Shown: piece after piece, positions 60,501-64,000 of the stretch
How the letters are laid out: each line of letters starts with the position of its first letter
Numbering within the stretch: position 1 is the first letter of the stretch
NCBI GenBank assembly: GCA_034509495.1
Contig: CM067504.1
Coordinates: 37,815,424 to 37,879,423 of the forward strand
DNA: 64,000 nucleotides
Source of the DNA: Acestrorhynchus altus
Lineage: Eukaryota > Chordata > Actinopteri > Characiformes > Acestrorhynchidae
Reading direction: 5' to 3'
Made by a program: the position numbers and the translations under genes
Notes under the pieces: model-generated
What the model saw: the letters and a program-made list of their open reading frames with translations, nothing else
Told to the model about the DNA's origin: nothing
Database searches by the model: none

Positions 60501-63500
60501 GTTGCCATCATTGGATATGTCCGGTGTCACATAAATTACGCTAAATTATTATTAACTTTGTCAAAAATCTAATGTTTCAAAACCAACATTGGTTATCAAT
60601 AAAGATCCTCCTAAAAGCATATTTTAAATACACAAAGACTTTTATTTTAGAAAAGAAAGGCTGTGGCCGAAATGGATCCCCATTCTGTCAATTAGTTTTG
60701 TGCAATTTAAGAATAACCTATTTCATTTACTAAGAAGTGCAGAAACACTGATGAATTCAGAAATTTCCTCATCAGCAACACCGGTCAGCACGTCACATAA
60801 ACAAACGTGAGTGTGTGTGCCGTGTTTAAGCTCCGCACACACACACAAACTGAATTCTGAAGTTAGTAAAGTTTTTTGCTGTTCATGAAATAATCCTTCA
60901 TTGTGTTGCTTACAAACATAAGCCTCCCATTAATAAACTAACATTATAGGAAACATCTGAACTTCACAGCGTCCGGTGGCACGTAACTTATCATTGGCTT
61001 ATGAACCGGCCATAGTAAACGTCATCAGCTCTGTTCATTCCACTGTGTTGCTTAGTAATGAGACTCGCATTTTGCATTTGCATTCTTTATCTTTATCCAT
61101 AAATAGGGGTTCATTTTGGCCACAGACAAATATTACGAAATAATGCATAACTGCCTGGGGACCACCCAGAGAATGCTGAGCACAACACCAGGGGACCACC
61201 AGCTTTGTCATCAGAGGACCAAGTGGTCTGCTATCCTCTTGCTATCAAGGTCATGTTCTGAACCTAAGTAGCAAATGGGATAAGAGATGATGTTCTTCTA
61301 TAAGCATTGGCTAAAAATGCTTTTCTATAAGGAATTATGACTGAAATTGTATCCATAGTTCACCTCCACATAATCGAGACACATTACCAACCCAAAACAC
61401 AGCCGTGTTTCCAAAATGTGGAGAAAAGATCAGTAATATTGAATTTTGGTGCAATTTCATATTATTTCAGTACGCTCAAACAAACAGTAGAGTCAGGCTT
61501 TTCTGCTGCTGTCAATGTTCCACAAGCAGATTCCGAACCATTCTGTGTTTCATTCTGTGGTTATCCTTTCCACTGGGACACCATTGATTCAGAGCAGTTG
61601 AGAAGTTGGAGGCACGCGATTATGAAACCAAAATGGCAAGCAGAAACCCAGCAGACCTAAATTTGAACTTCACAGACACCTCTCTGGTAAATATCACGTC
61701 TTTTCTGTTTCAAGTGATCAAGTCAGAAAGGGACATAGTGTTCTCAACTATTCTGCAAATTAGAGTCATGCGTCTTGCCACAAAATGTCTGTGCACGTGT
61801 GGTTTGTGCATGCACCTATATGCCCAGGATAGAGATGAGGGTGTCTTGAGTAACCACAGCAGTATGGAGACAGTTCAGGCTAGACAGGATAGCTTTTCTG
61901 CACCAACTTGGCCCTCTCTCTTCTTCATCCAGCATGTACTCTACTCACCACCATTTCAATTATCTAAAATAATTGTCACTGTGCAAATCTGGTGATAAAA
62001 ATCTCGTTAGATTTTGTACACAGTAGAACAATCTGGGTGGCTCGAGAGTCGACCAGTGCTGATCTTATTAAACCAGCAATCCCAAAGTCTGGGACTGATA
62101 TAGGGACTGAAATATGCCTTATATTAGCACATATATCCTTTCAGCACCTTAGAACTTATTTTTTGTGTTGTGCTGACCACCACTGTTCAGTGAAGAGTTC
62201 TTTTCAGATGCTATTAAGGCCACACTATTGAATTAGGAGGCTGCTGAATGCCATATTCAAGATTGATTGACTACATTTGTGCTGCATGATATTGTAATAT
62301 TTTGGTTACTTTGCCTTGTGTGACACTACAGAACTGCATTGTGACTATTGTTCATGCCCACAATTGCAATACTGTGCAGCCGTAATTTGTGGAATTAAAT
62401 TTCTCATCTACGACTTCATGTGATGTCTGATGTTGCGTACATTATGGCAGTATTATAAACTATTACTTTAACAGATCCGATGCTACTCATTAAGCCTTCA
62501 GTTATTAGTGAATACATTCAAGTTGTGTTAAATCAGGTGATCAGTAAACCCTACAGTGCCCCCCTAAAATCAGGACTCTGACAAGATATGGGATTATGCA
62601 AACTGTAGAGGTGGAGAGGGGACAAATACAGCTGTCCCAAACCTTGCGATTCTCTGGCACTTATCCTGCTGCCTTACCTAGGACTTATCACATGCTTTTT
62701 CACACACAATATTCCATTCACATTGAAATAGCCTCCATAATCAAGTTTATGAACATGTCCTTCAGCTTCACTTTGTGCTTAAACTTGATACTACGACTGA
62801 ATAAGTGTGTCACAGCTTAAATTAGACCACCACAATTGCTGCCAGACATTGCTGCCACTGCTATGGATGTGATTAGTCCATGTCCTTGTCAAACAAAGCA
62901 AGCCTGGAATGAAAGTGGTCTTCAGGAGACACACCAAATGTCCAGTAAACAGAGCCATATGTGGTGTAGGTCCCATAAAAGGTAGTTCAGCAAGCATGCC
63001 ATTCTGGCTCCAACAAAAAACAACTGATTTTTCACAAACCTGATACTAATTTGTATGCTTTCCTGTTGAATTCCAGCAGTGGGTTTCTATTACTACAAAA
63101 TATAAAACCCTGGGCAGAGTTGAATCAATAAATGATCATTATGCATATATAATTTGTAGCCATGGTCCATGGCTTTGTGTGAAAGCCTTATTAATACAGA
63201 GCCTGCGGCAGGTCGGTGAATTAAACTGACCAGTGCAAATGTAGTCAAAGCAAGAGAGATACACAAATGAGAATATAGTACATTATCAAATTCGGCATTG
63301 ATGTATGCTATCATCCATTAATTTGAATCATTAAAAATCATTAAATTAAATAATTAAAAGATGCATTCAGAAAATCTAGCACTGGTCAGTCATCTATTTC
63401 AGGGTCTTCTCAAGCTCCTCTGGGACTTGGTCTTTTAGCATTGAGCATGTTCACCAGTGATAAGCTCAGCATGGCTGATGTGTCACGGCATGGTGTTCAA

Positions 63501-63764
63501 CAAATGAAGACCGATTCTGAAAGTGCTCAGAATACTTTACTTTGTTGTTATGTAATGAAATACATTACTGAATATTACTGATTACTGACATGTCAAAAGT
63601 CATCTGAAAGGTGCTGAATAAGAACAAGAACAAAAACACTGCACTGGCCTGCAGAATATGTGTGTGGGGCCTCAGCATTGAATGTGAATGTGATTTTTGC
63701 CAGCGTTGCTTGACTGTTTTCATGGACACTTCTAGCCAAATGACACCACTCATGATCACCACCC
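60501..63764. other. Downstream stretch, nothing recognised
   Basis: No supported gene. Open frames up to 129 residues (for example 61606-61995, plus) lack recognisable domains and have no flanking splice or promoter signals that single them out. Confidence 0.4.
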
Positions 63765-63850
63765 ACTCAGAGTATGTCATAGAAGGCATTACCACCCATA
63801 GTGGACAGTGCCACTATGGGTGGTAATGCCTTCTATGACATATTCTGAGT
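63765..63850. repeat. 40-bp inverted repeat with 6-nt loop (foldback)
   Basis: Bases 63765-63804 and 63811-63850 are reverse complements at 39 of 40 positions, separated by ACAGTG. The arms begin ACTCAGAGTATGTCATAGAA and end TAGTGG. The symmetry breaks immediately at both outer ends, and no target duplication flanks it. As RNA it would form a very stable 86-nt hairpin. Confidence 0.97.
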
Positions 63851-63929
63851 AAACACGCTATTTATTGAGGAACGTGTAATGCCCACACAACTTTGGAAAT
63901 GTCATGCTTTTCTCCAGTCCCAATAATTC

Positions 63930-64000
63930 GTGCATGGTGGCACTGCAGTAGTGCGTGTGCCACACAGCTCCAGTGCCCAGGGGTTGTGGGTTCAATCCCT
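63930..64000 (+). mobile_element. SINE-like repeat head, cut by the window end
   Basis: TGGTGGCACTGCAGTAGTGC and B-box-like TTGTGGGTTCAATCCCT match the head of the family at 60292. The element runs off the end of the window. Confidence 0.6.

Noticed and set aside
61606..61995. 129-residue plus-strand frame as a new gene
   Set aside because: No domain, no conserved composition and no gene structure around it; length is within chance for this much sequence.

Overview
The window reads as nuclear DNA of a bony fish, most likely an otophysan (characiform, catfish or similar). The evidence is spliced vertebrate genes with GT-AG introns, very dense CA/GA/ATT microsatellites, Tc1-like transposon relics, and tRNA-derived SINE and MITE families that I recognise from that group. 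Placement below teleost is inference from repeat families. There is no sign of operons, prokaryotic genes or CRISPR.

Two protein-coding genes are well supported. On the minus strand (about 44.4 to 32.7 kb) lies a reticulon gene of RTN4 type. Five shared exons of 208, 139, 70, 47 and 59 bases plus a terminal exon encode a complete reticulon homology domain ending in a KxKxx dilysine signal. Two alternative first exons (44254-44440, acidic; 40883-40898, five codons) both end in phase 1 and splice in frame to the shared part, giving predicted proteins of 250 and 193 residues. On the plus strand (about 54.3 to 58.2 kb) lies glutamine synthetase (glul): a first exon with a CpG-rich TATA/CCAAT-type promoter and six coding exons encoding 372 residues with all active-site motifs. 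The genes are head to head with about 9.9 kb between their first ATGs, filled with repeats and unique sequence.

Region by region: 1-10.9 kb is repeat-dominated (Ty3/gypsy relic, degenerate minisatellites, SINEs, a Tc1 copy, a LINE relic and many microsatellites). 10.9-21.4 kb is mostly low-copy, gene-free sequence with a few CpG-retaining or TAAT/octamer-rich blocks that look like conserved non-coding candidates, plus a 708-bp TIR element. 21.4-32 kb is again repeat-rich, including several minisatellites of 12 to 22 bp units. 32-44.5 kb is the reticulon gene with intronic MITEs. 44.5-54.2 kb is intergenic. 54.2-58.2 kb is glul. 58.2-64 kb is downstream sequence ending in a striking 40-bp inverted repeat and a truncated SINE.

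The most interesting observations are: an open reading frame running from all three ATGs of glul exon 1, across the splice, into the glutamine synthetase start, predicting an N-terminally extended isoform; the near-perfect 86-nt foldback at 63765-63850; two phase-matched reticulon promoters with a length-variable GTA/GTG tract 43 nt behind one splice donor; and a 12-bp minisatellite that stays open as a DFKL-type repeat. I found no clear evidence of an unprecedented biological system.
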